This document shows, piece after piece, positions 46,101-56,769 of a stretch of DNA of 64,000 nucleotides. The notes under the pieces were generated by a model. That model was not told the DNA's origin, ran no database searches, and worked only from the letters and a program-made list of their open reading frames with translations. Location: the NCBI GenBank assembly GCA_900095095.1, contig FMBT01000289.1, positions 1,197,827 to 1,261,826 of the forward strand, written 5' to 3'. The position numbers were made by a program, and so were the translations under genes. The DNA comes from Fragilariopsis cylindrus CCMP1102. Lineage: Eukaryota > Bacillariophyta > Bacillariophyceae > Bacillariales > Bacillariaceae. Every line of letters starts with the position of its first letter. Position 1 is the first letter of the stretch.

Positions 46101-46259
46101 TTTACAAACAAGGTTGAGTCTATTTCATGTCTTGATTGGAGCCCTGATAGCAAGTGGGTGGCGATTGGTGGAGTGGGATCAGGTATACACATTCTGAATA
46201 CCTCAGATTGGACACTATTGGGTCCATCTACGGACGGTTTTACCTTCACTTCTACATGA
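43185..46259 (+). CDS. WD40-repeat protein with N-myristoylation-type start, three exons
   Basis: Exons 43185-45203, 45295-45570 and 45717-46259, both introns in phase 0 with GTGAGT and GTAAGT donors; 945 residues. I chose the ATG at 43185 because it gives MGSCLSLERQQ, a good N-myristoylation signal (Gly2, Ser6) with Cys4 for palmitoylation; an in-frame ATG at 43095 would add 30 residues and hide it. After a Ser-rich region, WD40 blades run from about residue 225 to the end: LLAMGDENGNIVI, VCFSPDRRFLAVGGFDGKTA, LDWSLTGDFLAVAGSDKVCA, LQWSHDGKYLAVG, LCWSPSDSYLAIGGSDGRCL and others, enough for two propellers. It is probably a membrane-tethered scaffold. The partner is unknown. Confidence 0.85.
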
Positions 46260-46779
46260 TAGCTTATAGCTTATACGGCATAACAAAGCACTAGGTAGTC
46301 AGATAACAAATAGACTTTAGTAGAAACATTATGATAACTAGAAGCTAGAAAGTGATTTGGTTATGACACATTTGAACATCTGAGTGTACCGTTAACCAGG
46401 TGCTGTATGATAAACCTATATAGAATCGTGTTTTAGTTGCAAGTATTCAGAGAATGACTCAAGCGTGTGTGTATGCATGTCTCATCAGCAACATATACAA
46501 GATTATCACAGGGGGATATAGCGTGTGGATGATTAACTTGATTTGTAGACATGCTGTGGGTACAATAGTAGTTGTCAGGCAAAAAATGTATGCCTAATTT
46601 AGTGCAGCTTTGTACGTCTTCTAGAATATATTTAATGGTGGCGGGTTTCTATTTGATCTGAACATTCCACGAGATTTCTGATCTCAAATTTAAGTTACTT
46701 TACTTATTATTATTTGTTATTGCTGATTTTCAATTTTTTTTTTTCTTTTTTCATTTTTTTTAATAATCTTTGCGCTGTG
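46260..46779. other. Convergent intergenic region
   Basis: 3' UTR-like sequence between the WD40 gene (+) and the next minus-strand gene; T-rich near 46733-46762. No gene. Confidence 0.6.
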
Positions 46780-48027
46780 TTATGACAGTTCAAACCCAGC
46801 ATTAGCATTACTACGATATGGATCATTATTATTTCGATAACTATAGTCATTTGTGCTGATAGGCATATGTCCATTGTTGTAATGTGGATTACCACCGGTC
46901 CCAATTAATTTTCTACATGGCATACATACGATCTTAACAGCAACAGATGAAATCGTTATCGCCAATCGACAGATACTTGCATATATCCCATCTGGATTTT
47001 CACTCATCTGATGAGCAGTTAATATCAAAGCAACTATTCCAAGAAAGATACCTAATCCACCCGCCTGTCGGGCAACCTTTTCTTCCTTGTTTAATTCTTT
47101 TTCTAATTCCTGAACCTCCTCCTCTTCGGCATGTACTGCATCTTCATTTTGAATTGGATCATCGTCTGATTTAATGTAAGACTTCTCCGTTGGTTTGTAT
47201 GTGGGTCTATCTGTTACAGGTGTTTGAGTAGGATATTTAGTCCCAGGTTTGGACGTGGGTTCATTGGTAGGATTGTCGTTAGTAGCGTTTTCTTCTTCTA
47301 CTTTATTTTCTTCTTTGTCGTTCTGTTCCTCCTCCTTTTGCTCCTCATTATTATGAGTAGTATCTTCCTCCTTGCTGGCTGTTGAAGAAGATCCACTACT
47401 ACCTTCGTTGTTGTTGTTTTCTGCATCTTCCTTTGTTGTCGTAGATTGTTTTTCAATTTCACCATCGATTTCATTTCCACTCTCATTATCATCATTATTA
47501 TTATCATTATTATGTTCTTCCTCAGCAGAGTCTTCGTTTGGAGTTTCATCTTCCATTTTCACCGTATCGTCCTCCTCCTTTTTTGCTGGAGGTGGTGATT
47601 CTTTTTCTTCTTCTGCTTCTTCTGCTTCTGTGTCTTCCACCCATCCATTTTCTTTTGCTGCTACGAATGGTTCTTCCTTTTTCATTCCAGGTGGTCCTTC
47701 CCCATCATTGTTATTATCATTGTTATTGTTATTACTATTATTATTACTAGTCATTTCCTTTATCTGTTCCGTTCGGTATTCTTCTTCTTCGTTTTCGTCC
47801 CCAACGTTGCGACTGGTCAACAATCTGGTACCAGTATGTCGCAAAAAAGTTCTTATCGTCGTCGTCGTCGTTTCTTTCGTTTTTCTGGTGTTGTCGTACG
47901 AAGCATTAGTTGTAGTTCTTATATCTGATGATGATGATGATGATAATGATGATGATGATACAATGATGACGCCGTTATAAAATAGACAGAGACAACATAA
48001 TAATCGTATCGCCCTCATGCGCATCAT
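46780..48027 (-). CDS. Acidic signal-peptide membrane protein, unknown function
   Basis: 415 residues, ATG at 48027. An N-terminal signal peptide (MMRMRAIRLLCCLCLFYNGV..) is followed by a long Glu/Asn/Asp/Lys-rich luminal or extracellular region and a PT-rich stretch (EPTSKPGTKYPTQTPVTDRP) like the linkers of diatom secreted proteins. A coiled acidic segment (EEEEVQELEKELNKEEKVAR) precedes a hydrophobic pair, GGLGIFLGIVALILTAHQM and LAITISSVAVKIVCMPC. The tail, RKLIGTGGNPHYNNGHMPIS, looks specific rather than random and I believe similar tails occur in other diatom proteins, but I cannot search. It is probably a type I surface or endomembrane protein. Function unknown. Confidence 0.65.
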   Translation of the reverse strand: MMRMRAIRLLCCLCLFYNGVIIVSSSSLSSSSSSDIRTTTNASYDNTRKTKETTTTTIRTFLRHTGTRLLTSRNVGDENEEEEYRTEQIKEMTSNNNSNNNNNDNNNDGEGPPGMKKEEPFVAAKENGWVEDTEAEEAEEEKESPPPAKKEEDDTVKMEDETPNEDSAEEEHNNDNNNDDNESGNEIDGEIEKQSTTTKEDAENNNNEGSSGSSSTASKEEDTTHNNEEQKEEEQNDKEENKVEEENATNDNPTNEPTSKPGTKYPTQTPVTDRPTYKPTEKSYIKSDDDPIQNEDAVHAEEEEVQELEKELNKEEKVARQAGGLGIFLGIVALILTAHQMSENPDGIYASICRLAITISSVAVKIVCMPCRKLIGTGGNPHYNNGHMPISTNDYSYRNNNDPYRSNANAGFELS

Positions 48028-48432
48028 AATTGTTTTAACTTTTGATCCAATGATGATTGATTCGATTCTGATTCGATTCTTGATTTAAATGAATTTCGAT
48101 CCTTTTTTTTAAGGCTGGCGAAAGAGAATATAAATAACAACGACAATAACAATCTGCCTGTAATCTGCTTTTGGTAATCAATCAAGCAATCAACTAACTA
48201 ACTTCTTTGTCGTTCCCTCTTGTTATGGTATCTATTACAGGTACTGTTTTGATCGGAAGACTGTAATTTGTGGTGTAGAAGTGAAGTCATTTTTAAATTA
48301 ATTTTTTTTATTGACGATTTACCGTTAACTTATTTCATTTTGCTCGTGTTAGTTTCCATGATATGACCAGTATTTACCCCCCTTTCAATATGCTTCCCCC
48401 TAATTTAGGCTATATAATAAACCCCTTAATAT
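48028..48432. other. Spacer left of the retroelement
   Basis: AT-rich chromosomal flank. It ends ...AAACCCCTTAATAT at 48432, where the sequence shared with the second element copy begins. Confidence 0.6.
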
Positions 48433-48935
48433 TCCAGTGCAAGACTCCAGGCAACAGGCAACGGAAGGACAATCACAGTCCGTCCGTTTACCCCGAACCA
48501 CGCTTGAAGATTCGCGCCGTTACCAACGAAGCATACTAGTAGGATACGTAGATAAGATTCGTAGGTAGAGTAAGGCAGTACCCTTAAGGTACAGGATATG
48601 ACGATCCGGCAAAGCAGAATCGCCAAGAGAGGAAGGATAGGGAAATCAGACGACGGAACGTAAACTCACTCGTTCCATTGTTTCTTCTGATGTCTGTTTC
48701 CATGGGTTGCGATTCCTATCAAGCTAATCTAGCTAACAGGATCTCACCATGGGATTTTTCTTTAACAGTAACAAACAGGTTTCACAACCAATTCGTTGAC
48801 AACATATCAACTGTTTCTGTTCTACCGAACACGAAACAACAACTAACGTCCAAATACAAAGATGACACAAAACTCAATAATCGTAACAAATATCTGTATT
48901 ACCATAATCAGACATGCGATTTACACCATATTCTT

Positions 48936-49018
48936 GTCTCACGACTACCGTCTCACGACACCCTGTCTCACGACTACCGTCTCACGACACCCTGTCTCAC
49001 GACTACCGTCTCACGACG
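48936..49018. repeat. 29-base tandem repeat in element leader, copy 1
   Basis: About 2.8 units of a 29-base sequence starting TCTCACGACTACCGTCTCAC. The copy in element 2 (about 59006-59073) is shorter by roughly half a unit. Confidence 0.9.
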
Positions 49019-49507
49019 TTTCGCCTAGCGATTCACAAAACCAAATCTGAGGACTCCTTACAAGGATCAATCTTCACCATCGGCAATCGACAGTTTTTCA
49101 TTAGCGAAACTAATCCACGAATCGTTTATTAGCAAAACTAATTCACGAATCCTCTGTGGCGATTCGTGACTGATGCTTCGACTGCGAACCTTGACTCAAC
49201 TTTCAAAAATTACTTAACGAACAGTCCAACATTGGCTTTCAGGGGAGTACATGTTCTCCTTTCCGAGTTGAAGTGACTAGTCGAGGCAATTGGAACCAAG
49301 CACAAGCAAATGGAATGCTTAGGTACATAGTATTCGTGAAAGTCACATTCACTAAGTGTAACAATATTCACCAAACATATAAGATGAACCACATGTCACC
49401 ACGACTACTATTCCGATACAAAATTTGACAAAAGTGACTTTATTCATAATTGCCGAATCATATATATATATATATAATCAAACATATATGACGATTCCTT
49501 CACAACC

Positions 49508-49750
49508 ATGATTACATCCTTAAACAACAACTCGATGATCGATCGCGCTCTTCAAACGAAGACTGCATCGGACAAAGTTCGCGATCGTAGAAGAACCGAT
49601 GCTGATACAACTGACCTAATGCCTCTTTCAAAGACTACATTCAGCTATGTACAAATCGCAGCAATCAAAACCGATAGTAAATATCGATGTCTATGTCGAC
49701 TCCGACGTCGACTCCGACGTCAATGTCGATGTCTAACCAATATATACTGA
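49508..49750 (+). CDS. Small leader ORF of the retroelement, unknown
   Basis: An 80-codon frame with ATG upstream of the gag-like gene. It is intact in both copies with a single residue difference (Lys to Asn in ASDKVRDRR). Its end is Arg/Cys-rich (CRLRRRLRRQCRC), produced by a short GTCGACTCCGAC-type repeat. No family recognised; it may be a leader peptide or chance. Confidence 0.3.
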   Translation: MITSLNNNSMIDRALQTKTASDKVRDRRRTDADTTDLMPLSKTTFSYVQIAAIKTDSKYRCLCRLRRRLRRQCRCLTNIY

Positions 49751-49921
49751 TAGATATATGGATAAACAACGATTAACTGCACAAGAACCGTCTTTTCACA
49801 GGTGAAAACAACGATTCATTACCTACGAATCGTCTCTTCACAAAACCACAACGTAACACAATAATCAGATCAGGTGCTCACAATACGCTTGACGAGAACT
49901 TACAAACGCAAATCAAACATC

Positions 49922-52237
49922 ATGGCTTCCCAAACCAACGTCTTACGATTAAATTGCTTTAACAAGAATTACAACACCTACTCTGTACTACCACTACGAA
50001 CACCAAGAACCAACGTAAAAGATTACCACTTGAATCTTGGAAAAGATGCGTCCTCGAACATCGGTCGCATCCAACCTGACGAAAATCTACGATACGTGTT
50101 CATCAACGAGGACATGAAGCTCGATGTATTACGCTGCGTCATTCCAGCTGAGGGATATGACATGGCAGCAATTGCTGGAGACGGCATTATGGACACAACA
50201 ATGGTCCGCCTTCGCAACGGCAACACAGTTTTCAACAACTTCGTCGCTATCATGAGTAGAGAGATGGTAAACATGGGAGGGTTCCGAACGATCGATGACG
50301 TCGACGTCGATGAGCTCATCAAACCTGATGGTTCTCTCGTCACTTTAGCGGACATCGGCCTCGATGGTAACGAGGATGATCCGAAGTTGGTAATCTTACC
50401 AATTGCTATTCCCATTCCTCATGGACATCCTTTACCCCTCGGCCATAAAGTCGATGAAGATCTTCCACCTTCCGAAGTGGAATATCCCCCATATTTCTTA
50501 GCCTGGTTAAAGGCAGTCAAGATCCTCCAAGCCATCAACAAGGGTGTACCAGTAACTGGTTCAGTGGCAGGTAACGACATGCTTTTCGGTCGCGACCAGT
50601 TCCACGAAACAGTCGCTGATGCTGATGCTGAAGAGAACAACTACGACAGGATCATTCAAGCTACAGGAGACATGATTTCGAAAGATACTTACGTCCTATG
50701 TCCAATGCCGGTTTTGCCATCATCTGATTTCCATCGTCAGCACTTCGACGAGGCGGAAGTTGTTACAAGACGAGCATTGTTTGATGTCGGACAATGCGCG
50801 TCTACCGAAACAGTCCAACCGAATCAGACTACAGCGACTGACCTCGCCGGATATTCAAAAATTATCGGTGACGCACTCGCGAAGCGTAGCAAATCGGATG
50901 ATGCTAAAAAGACAGGTTTCTCCAACAACGTTGAGGAGAAATTGAAACTTTTTGGAGCATCTACCGGGACAAACGGTTTCGGTGAAGAAATTCTTGTGCT
51001 AGGAACAATTTCCGAAGCGTGCAAAAGTATCTTCGCTGATAAAAACAAAACCTCGTCAGCACAATGCTTCCAGAACGCTATGCACTCCGAAGCAGTAAGC
51101 CATGACGGATGAAGGGGGAAACATCGCAGCGGACAACTTGATCTTCAACGAACGCCAATTCAACGCGGTCTTTGTTGTCAAATTGAAAAGTATGCAATTT
51201 ATGAGAACAGCCCTTGCACACAACCGTTTGGACTTCGACGCTCAGATCACCATTTTAAATTTTCTTCCTGCCAACGAGGACAATCTAGCATTCCAGAAGA
51301 TGTTACAATCTGACCGAACGGCCCAAGAGGAGGATCAGATGGAATGCGATATTACGAAACATACTAAGCGGACCACCAATCTCTTCATCGACGGTTATCA
51401 GGTCGATCGTTTCCATCTTTACACCTGTATCGCAACATTCATGTGTTTTATCCGTGTTATGTTCGAGAATGGAAAAGAATCGCTAATCTACAAGGGATTT
51501 GAGAACCTACTCACATACGTCAAGAGTTCCGAAGGGGCCGGTTGGTTAACTTTGAATACTCGTACCTATTCGAACACTATCCATCACTTGGTCTGCGAGT
51601 TACAAATACTGTTGGTAGGTGTCCAGAAATTTACATCCAACAACGATGCCCTTGTCCGAATGGTCAAGAACGATGCTGAAATTCCTGGCGCACATGCCAA
51701 CCGCATCAAGTCAGTATGCGAAAAAATGCACTTTGTTTGGACACAACGATGCGTCGAACCTGTCAGCACTTTCATCAACGCCCCAGAGACGTTTTCCTGG
51801 TTCCCTCTAATATCAGGAAGGAAGTTTACTATCAAACAACAGGACTATTCTGGCACACCGACACACCAGAAAGATGCGAAAAAGGGCGACGCACCTGCTT
51901 CGGGAAAGCCAAAGGTGTCGCAAAGCACGATAAGCCTGTAAAGGACAATCCTAATCGTGCCGTCAAGACCAATGAGGTAATAGAGAAAGAGAAAAAGGGA
52001 TGGCTCATGTACACTGGAACCAGCAAGAAATTACCTTCTTGCGGAGAATTCCATGAGGGAAAACGCCTATGCAATGGCTGGATCTATGTGGGACGTCACT
52101 GCGGTGCAGATGCATGCAATCGCATCCATGCCAACAGTTTCGACAAACTTACCCCGGAATTCCAAGGAAGAGTCAGAACTTGGGTAAACGATAAGAAAAA
52201 CAAAGTCCGATGGCACCTGGAAGAGAACCCAAGAATA
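49922..52237 (+). CDS. Gag-like protein of retroelement copy 1 (frameshifted)
   Basis: Predicted nucleocapsid-type protein of about 770 residues, read in two frames in this copy: 49922-51112, then 51102 onward. The break is one extra A at about 51096 (AGTAAGCC here, AGTAGCC in copy 2), and copy 2 reads through that point. The end carries a Cys/His cluster, C-x7-C-x9-C-x4-C-x3-H (SCGEFHEGKRLC...HCGADACNRIH), which is a probable RNA-binding finger, as expected for Gag. The N-terminal part (MASQTNVLRLNCFNKNYNTY) matches nothing I know. Another one-base difference at about 51910 shifts the frame near the KPKGVAKHDK region. Confidence 0.65.
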
Positions 52238-52389
52238 GTGAGTAACCAAAACCACGTTTCTTATGTCTACTATCCACGCCCACGAATCGAACAAATACAC
52301 ATTACATATAAGATTAACTAATTTTCGTTTAATTTACATACTCTTATTCTACATTCCCTTCACTAGCACTTATTTCACCTATCTGCAGA

Positions 52390-55231
52390 GAGCCAAACAC
52401 CAGCACGCTCGATGCCTGTTTTCTTGGTGCTTTCTCAAGCAACAAGGTACTCCAACCAATAATCCCTATTGATCCAGTGGTACCACTCGAGTGCGATCCT
52501 AGTAGTCCTCTATTTAAAATAGCGAGCAAAACAATCAATGAACGATCGCCTGCCTTTACCGAAGAATTCCTTCCAAAAGCAAACGTTGAGTCTCATCGTC
52601 ATCCCAACCAAAGTCCGTTCGTGAACGCTGGACCTCCTGCCTCGTTCTCAACCAACGAACTACATAATGGGCCAAAAGCCTGCCGGAGGGAGTCAAACAA
52701 CCCTTATTCGACATAAATGGTAAGAAAACAAAGAGTATGCGACATAAAAATATTTCGTTTACTAGTGAATATCGTTTTCGCCATATTATCCCTTTCTTGT
52801 ATTTAGGCGAATTCCTTGACAAGGAAAGCCAGAAAACCTCGAAGAAGTTTCGTTCCTAGCGAAACAGTTTTCAGAACTACAATCCGAGTACGGTTCGGTC
52901 GATACGGAACCTATTCGCGGATTTGAAAACTACAAAGATTTCCGAGACGAAACAGAACTCAACAAGCATCGCATCCGTCTCCATTCGGCAGCCCTGCTAC
53001 AACATAGCTGCGATGTTGAGAAATTGGTATATTACTCGGTGGCCCACACGTTGGGGCAAACCGGAATGTACCAAAAATCCTCCAAGATTTAAAAGAAAGG
53101 GGTACACCCAGAAATCCTAGCCGAAATCAAGCGTGTCTTCGAGCACGGTTCGCCAAGGCATATTAATGCCACCAATACTGAACAGAACTTGAAAGATTAC
53201 TACCAATACGGCAACCACGAATCCGTTAACGATAATGAAGACGAAGTTGAGAAAGTACTTCTAAAGGATCACCGAAGAGGTAACACTTTACTCGTCGATC
53301 CAAGACTATTCGCGTACATCCCGAACAGTCATCTTTCTCCACAAGGACTTGCAGACCTTTTTAATCTATGGAAAGAGGCCCGCCACATATCCGATGCTCA
53401 CATCGCGTACACCCGGAATCGATGTCAATCAATGATTGGACCAACAAAAGAACGAACCTCCAGTCTATTTTGCTGGAAGTTTCGTTCGATTCTGCCAGTG
53501 GATATACAACCTAAGGATTCATATCCAAAGCGACGTATCCTCCTTGGCGACGACGATATGACGAATGCTTTCAGATTCATCAAAAAACAATCCGTCTACA
53601 GTTGCCATGAATGGCTTCATGGCGAATGGGCATCTCGGGTTCTCTACAGGACAATGCTTCGGCGCCTGTTTTTCTCCACCGAATTTTGACCAAGGAGCAA
53701 AGGACGGCAGCAACAAGCAAGCTATCTCTGGGAGAAAGAACCAGAACGTACTTTAGCTAGAGCAGTGGACCATACAAGCCGAATGGTCTTTGAAGAATGC
53801 ACCTCGACGGAATCATTCACACAAGCATCAAAGGACGCCCTCAACACGGGCGTGTTTCGGAATAACGGATCGCGGAAACCACCGGAATTTCCTATGCAAG
53901 TAGATGATTGCATGTATGCTGACGTCGAAGAATATTTCAAACTGACTGCAGCATCTAGCATCATGTCTCTTGAGGACGTTTTTGGAGTAGACCATCCGTG
54001 CCAGGAGAAGGCCCTATCACAAAAGAAGTTCAATCCATTGTACAACGAAGAACGACTCACCGTCGGACACGAAGTGCAATCGCGTAGAATGGTAGTCGTC
54101 GTTTCAGTACGACGACGTGCTAAGGTCATAGCATATCTGACCGATGAAGGGTGGACAGTAGTAGGTTCACTTAAATCAATCAGAGAAGCATGCACCGTCT
54201 TGGGTTTAATTGGCTCAGCAGCAGAATATAATCCTTGGGCTCGAGCCCAATTATTCATACTGCAGAACCTCGTAAGAGAGGAACTGGCAATACGATACAA
54301 AAAAGCGAAAATCGATCAACGACTTAAAAAGCTAATCGATAATAAAGTACGTCGATTGCCCACCACCATGAGGCATCGGATGGAAAGCATCGTTGCAACA
54401 GAATATGCTGCCTACATGTACCGTAACGGAATCTATTTTGCACTCAGTGAACCAATAACTAAGTGTGTCATGATTATCATACGCAGTCTAGCAGATAAGC
54501 GATGGGAATGTCCCATAGGACATATTATTCCTAGAATGCCGACTTGGACAACATCGGGCGATGCATCTGATTTAGCCCTATCCGTATACATCAAGCAAGC
54601 CAAAGTTTTTTGTTTGGTACCATTCGGCAAAGACCTTTTCTCACGAATCAAAGGCCTAGGAAAAGACAAAGAAGTCTTCATTAATAGCCTCGAGTACATC
54701 GCGCTCCAGCTGGCTCATATCATCATCAACGAAATCTACGACGAAAATCCGTCGGCGTTTCCTCCTTCACCAACGCACTTGGCGTTAGGTGACAATACGC
54801 CATCGGTTTCGTGGCTCAACCACCACAGTACAGCTTCTACAATGGGACAAAACCAAATCCGATTGACTGCAGAGTATTCCATCGATGCCAATGTCAAATC
54901 GTATGCGGAACATTTGCAAGGAATCAAGAACGAAATGGGAGATACAATTTCGCGTCCTCACGAACTCTTTACTCCAAAACTAACAACAATTTATGATGTC
55001 CCTTTCTCTACACTCGTTAAACAGGTCTGTCAGAAACTTCCAATTCTGCGATCCTATCGGGTTTTCCTCTTGAGTCCAGAGCTCTTCTCAGTCCTGAGCT
55101 CATCATTGTTAAAAAATGTGAGATGGGAGCGTCCACAAAAGCCACAGAGAAACGGACAGCTTGTACCCGTCGATGCCATTTTATCTACTGGTGCACAATC
55201 CGAGGTGTCTACGACTCAATATTTCCTCTAA
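52390..55231 (+). CDS. Reverse transcriptase-RNase H polyprotein, copy 1 (several frameshifts)
   Basis: Copies the element's RNA into DNA. The pol frame is open from about 52333 and has no early ATG, so it may be reached by splicing or recoding. RT motif A is RRILLGDDDMTNAFRFIK (about 53532-53585), motif B is GFSTGQCFGACFSPPNF (about 53638-53690) and motif C is MQVDDCMYADV (about 53893-53925). The frame breaks between A and B at an A run (53580), between B and C, and in the N-terminal part (about 52667, 52833, 53091). From 53765 to 55231 it is open. RNase H-like acids are in TSGDASDLALS, NSLEYIAL, LALGDNTPS and KNEMGDTIS. It overlaps the recombinase frame by about 110 bases. Confidence 0.78.
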
Positions 55232-56271
55232 TCACACTCACCGATACGTCTCTGGTCTACCTCCTAGCCTGTTACACAGCTTTCCTGGCAACAGGACATG
55301 CGATCGGCTTGAAAAGTATCAAATCGGGAACAGTCGATGCATATCTTCTTACTATCAAGAAGTTTTTAAAAAACTTCGACGAAATAAGTGATCGGGACGC
55401 TCGTATGTTTACCGGGACCGCTGTTATTGCACCCCCGATCAAAAAGGTCATTGATGAAATGAAGCGGTTTGAAAAACAACCGAACCGAAGAGAGCCTTGG
55501 ACATTACAACTTCAAGCCAGATTATACAAAGAATCGCAAGATGAACCTGCTGATAGCCTAACTAAAGTAGGATTCCAGTGGTTTAGTTGCGTTCTCCCAG
55601 CAGGTTGCCGACGCATCGAATGGTGCCAACCGTATGCTAGCCGGGATCCCACCAAAGAACCAGAACTCAACATTCGAAACGAAACGTATGCATTCTGTGT
55701 TGATGATGTCCAGTTCCTTGGAATAGGACAGAGACGCTTTACAACGCCATATGCAATACAAAATCGTGATGAGGTGTACTTCGTGGAACTCACTTTCAGA
55801 GTGCAGAAAAACGGAAAGAACGGAGAAGTAAAGCGCTTTGCGCGTAACTATAGATCACCGTTCATGGATCAAATCACCCATTGGATAACCATTCTCGAAC
55901 GCTTCTCCCGTTTGGTTGGATTAGAAGATAAGACACGCCCTCTTGCAATTTATTATGACTATGCCAAAGGGAAAGTGTTGAACATCTGTTCCGACGATTC
56001 AAAAAGTATTTTACAGAACATCGTCCGCCTTGAATACGGCATAACCGATCCCAAGGAACTTAGCAAATGGACGAATCATTCTATTCGAGTAGGAATGGCA
56101 TGTATTCTCCAATCGCAAGGGAAATCGGGGGACTATATCCAGCGAGCACTAAGATGGTGCAGCGAATCATGGAAATTATACACTCGAAACCTTTGGAGCG
56201 AATCGATTGATCTGTCAAATACAATGTCAAATGAATTGGAAACTGTTACACAACTATTGGATGCATATTAA
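55123..56271 (+). CDS. Tyrosine recombinase of the retroelement, copy 1
   Basis: Site-specific recombinase predicted to insert the circular DNA copy, in place of a DDE integrase. 382 residues from the ATG at 55123. An N-terminal SAM-like core-binding region (SLVYLLACYTAFLATGHAIG...LLTIKKFLKNF) precedes the catalytic domain. The catalytic residues are Arg in LPAGCRRIEWCQPY (box I) and the box II series NHSIRVGMA (His-x-x-Arg), RALRWCSES (Trp) and the nucleophile in WKLYTRNLW. All key residues are present and the frame is intact, so this copy's enzyme may work. It overlaps the end of the RT-RNase H frame, which suggests translational coupling or a -1/+1 shift. Expected order for DIRS-group elements. 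Confidence 0.85.
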   Translation: MGASTKATEKRTACTRRCHFIYWCTIRGVYDSIFPLITLTDTSLVYLLACYTAFLATGHAIGLKSIKSGTVDAYLLTIKKFLKNFDEISDRDARMFTGTAVIAPPIKKVIDEMKRFEKQPNRREPWTLQLQARLYKESQDEPADSLTKVGFQWFSCVLPAGCRRIEWCQPYASRDPTKEPELNIRNETYAFCVDDVQFLGIGQRRFTTPYAIQNRDEVYFVELTFRVQKNGKNGEVKRFARNYRSPFMDQITHWITILERFSRLVGLEDKTRPLAIYYDYAKGKVLNICSDDSKSILQNIVRLEYGITDPKELSKWTNHSIRVGMACILQSQGKSGDYIQRALRWCSESWKLYTRNLWSESIDLSNTMSNELETVTQLLDAY

Positions 56272-56769
56272 TCAATCGTTCCAATACATACCGTACCGAT
56301 TGCATATTACGAACGCTCTCTAAAAATAAATAATACTAATATATACGCCTCTCAAATTTACCAACCGTCGGATCGCCAAATGCGAAAGCCGTTGATCCGA
56401 CCGTTTTTTTCTAGTCGTAAAATTTGAATATTGCGCGCATAATCGCGCATCCAGAATCGCGATGTCAACAACTGACACACATTTTACATTCGACCACAAC
56501 TGACAATTTTCAGCATAACATCATATACTCCTATCGATGCAATTCGAAACGGAATCATCACGTTAGCTAAAAAGCGTTTCTCTTTCGTCGTTTCTATTAT
56601 TCGTAACCAACATACAGAACCATGCTATAGTAACCAGCATACATCGGCAACGATGTACAAAACTTTCAATATTTCACTTTTCCACACAAACGTTCTGTCC
56701 ATAACGTACACATAAATTCAAAAACTCGACAAATCAATCCCCGAGTTCAAATACACACTACCGATTACA
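56272..56769. other. Noncoding spacer inside the retroelement
   Basis: About 500 bases between the recombinase and the 3' ORF, AT-rich, ending in CA-rich text before the ATG at 56770. It could hold an internal promoter for the 3' gene; no motif shown. Confidence 0.5.

Noticed and set aside
48936-49018. CRISPR-like array
   Set aside because: Repeats abut without unique spacers and lie in a eukaryotic retroelement leader.
49874-49921. Upstream start for the gag-like protein
   Set aside because: The extension starts at TTG; the ATG at 49922 (MASQTN) is in a better context and conserved in copy 2.
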